Origin: Deltaproteobacteria bacterium
GTDB taxonomy: Bacteria; Desulfobacterota; Syntrophia; Syntrophales; Smithellaceae
Length of the DNA: 7,882 bases
Assembly: GCA_019136325.1 (NCBI GenBank)
Contig: JAGVUJ010000325.1
Location: 1-7,882, forward strand
Direction: 5' to 3'
In this document: positions 6,596 through 7,882 of the stretch, piece after piece
Layout: each line of letters starts with the position of its first letter
Position numbering within the stretch: position 1 is the first letter of the stretch
Made by a program: the position numbers and the translations under genes
The notes under the pieces: generated by a model
Databases searched by the model: none
Told to the model about the DNA's origin: nothing
The model's input: only the letters and a program-made list of their open reading frames with translations

Positions 6596-7882
6596 TTACA
6601 CTGCCGTATCGGAATCGGCAGGGGGTGTATTTGCCGTTTCTATGGGCGTGTGCTTCGGCAGAGTAAGGGTAAAGACCGCGCCCCGGCCGGGCAGATTCTG
6701 AACGTTAATCGCGCCATGGTGGGCTGTGGCAATGGCCTTCACCAGGCAGAGTCCCAATCCCAACCCACGCTGCGAACGGCTTTTATCGCCGCGGTACAAC
6801 CTCTCAAAGATGCGCGGCATATCCGCCGGATTTATACCTCCGCCGGTATCACTCACGGAAATGAAGATATTCGTTTCATTGCTGCCGGCATCAAGGGTGA
6901 TGCACCCGCCCGAAGGCGTATATTTAACGGCATTGTCAATCAGATTGGCGATGGCCTGACGCAAGCGTGTGGAATCGGCATGTACCGTCAAATGAGCGGG
7001 TATGTTCATTTCCAGCCGGATATTCTTCTCTTCCGCGTCATAAAGGTAGATGTCTGCAATGCTGGAGATGAGCTCCTTCAGGTCGATCTCTTTGAGATCA
7101 AGCGTCATGACGCCTGTTTCCGCTTCGGAGATATCCATAAGCGCGTTGAGCATATTCAGAATATTCCCGGATTCTTCGGCGCAATCCAGTAAAGCCTCCC
7201 GCAAGGCGGCCTTATCCGGTTCGCGCTGCATAACGGACTCAATGGAAAATCGCATACGGGTCAAGGGCGTCCTGAGGTCATGCGCTACATTATCGAGCGC
7301 TTCCCGCATACCGCTCGTCAGGGTCGCGATCCAGTCCAGCATGGCATTGAATTGCCGGGCCAGCTCTCTTAATTCCGTATTGGTTTCTCCCAGGGGCACT
7401 CGTGCATCCATCCGGCCGGCACGAACGTTCTGGGTCGCCAGAGTCAATTCCCTCACCGGTTTGAGCGCCTGGCGAGCGAGGAAAACCCCGATCAGAATAC
7501 CGAATAAAATCACCGGTCCCAGGATGATAAGAAAAATGCCGGCGTAATATCCCAGATATTGTGCGCGGGCATGGGTGGAGTAGCCTACGTGCAGGACGGT
7601 GCCGTCAAGGAGCAGCCGTCCCGTGACATCAATATTATCGCCGCCTGTCATCCCTCTCAGGGTTCCGGTGAGACGCGGTTTTTTCAGGAGCGTCCATTGG
7701 TCTTCCACAAACGGCAAGGGCGTTTGTGGAAATTGCATCTCTGTTGTATTCCAGGTTTGCGGCAGGGTTTGACTGAGGATGAAACCGTTCTTCGCCACGA
7801 CACGGATGAAAAATCCGTTTTGTTCGTTCTGATAGCGGGTGTGTTCCAACTCCTGCACGAGGCGGGGGACCCCGCTATGCTC
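6596..7882 (-). CDS. Two-component sensor histidine kinase with HAMP domain (5' end cut by window edge)
   Basis: This inner-membrane sensor autophosphorylates on His and passes the phosphate to a response regulator. The reading frame is open to the right edge, so the N-terminus (first membrane segment, part of the sensor) is missing; the GTG at 7856-7858 is internal. Numbered from that GTG, there is a periplasmic region (1-104), a membrane helix (about 105-128, rich in I, L, F and G), HAMP (about 129-182), and the HisKA H-box VAHDLRTPLTRMR with phospho-acceptor His193. The ATPase domain has N-box NLIDNAVKYTP (305-315), G1 DTGGGI (337-342), F-box IFERLYR (350-356) and G2 GLGLGL (365-370). All catalytic residues are intact. 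The H-box with RTPLTRMR is typical of OmpR-partner kinases. The regulator gene is not in the window and is expected upstream, beyond 7882. The stop lies 33 bases before the PepSY promoter element. Confidence 0.93.
   Translation of the reverse strand, partial: EHSGVPRLVQELEHTRYQNEQNGFFIRVVAKNGFILSQTLPQTWNTTEMQFPQTPLPFVEDQWTLLKKPRLTGTLRGMTGGDNIDVTGRLLLDGTVLHVGYSTHARAQYLGYYAGIFLIILGPVILFGILIGVFLARQALKPVRELTLATQNVRAGRMDARVPLGETNTELRELARQFNAMLDWIATLTSGMREALDNVAHDLRTPLTRMRFSIESVMQREPDKAALREALLDCAEESGNILNMLNALMDISEAETGVMTLDLKEIDLKELISSIADIYLYDAEEKNIRLEMNIPAHLTVHADSTRLRQAIANLIDNAVKYTPSGGCITLDAGSNETNIFISVSDTGGGINPADMPRIFERLYRGDKSRSQRGLGLGLCLVKAIATAHHGAINVQNLPGRGAVFTLTLPKHTPIETANTPPADSDTAV

Noticed and set aside
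6194..7192. A 332-codon plus-strand open frame across the PepSY and kinase genes
   Set aside because: It lies antisense to two clear protein families with intact motifs, shows no family resemblance itself, and has no ribosome site.
7856..7858. GTG as the true start of the histidine kinase
   Set aside because: The frame stays open for 8 more codons to the window edge, and a first membrane segment is still missing, so the real start lies outside.

Overview
All five recognisable genes lie on the minus strand, so the window reads from high to low coordinates. In that order they are: a sensor histidine kinase cut by the right edge (6596-7882), a secreted tandem-PepSY protein (5884-6471), an unrecognised 490-residue protein with weak signs of a chloramphenicol-acetyltransferase-like (CAT/BAHD) acyltransferase (3965-5437), a B12-binding radical SAM protein with a DUF4070-type C-terminus (2180-3820), and a long-chain acyl-CoA ligase of the FadD/LACS type (73-1914). 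The plus strand carries only shadow frames, apart from a possible gene tail at the extreme left edge. The genes are separated by 124 to 446 bases, so they look like separate transcription units rather than one tight operon.

The mix suggests an anaerobic Gram-negative bacterium, perhaps a deltaproteobacterium of the Syntrophus/Smithella kind. It rests on a divergent LACS-type ligase, a DUF4070 radical SAM enzyme, an OmpR-type two-component sensor with a periplasmic PepSY partner, moderate GC and good Shine-Dalgarno sites. This is an impression from protein style, not a database result.

The most notable signal is regulatory. A 58-bp stretch upstream of the PepSY gene (6506-6563) and one upstream of the 490-residue gene (5513-5570) align without a gap at 39 of 58 positions. 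Each has a near-identical 19-base block (AACCTTnCAAAATTGTAAT), a second TGnAAG half-site exactly 22 bp after a TGTAAT half-site, and a TATAG -10-like box exactly 11 bp further on. This is the layout expected of an activator of the OmpR/PhoB family that binds 11-bp-phased sites over a poor -35. An OmpR-type histidine kinase lies directly upstream of the first copy. The simplest reading is a small two-component regulon in which the sensor's partner regulator, probably just outside the window, switches on both the PepSY protein and the putative acyltransferase.

How the genes might work together is inference. The ligase makes acyl-CoA, the 490-residue protein could be an acyl-CoA-using transferase, and the radical SAM enzyme resembles lipid- or secondary-metabolite-modifying enzymes such as the hopanoid methylase HpnP. 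An envelope-sensing circuit that controls lipid or metabolite acylation would fit, but nothing in the sequence proves a shared substrate.
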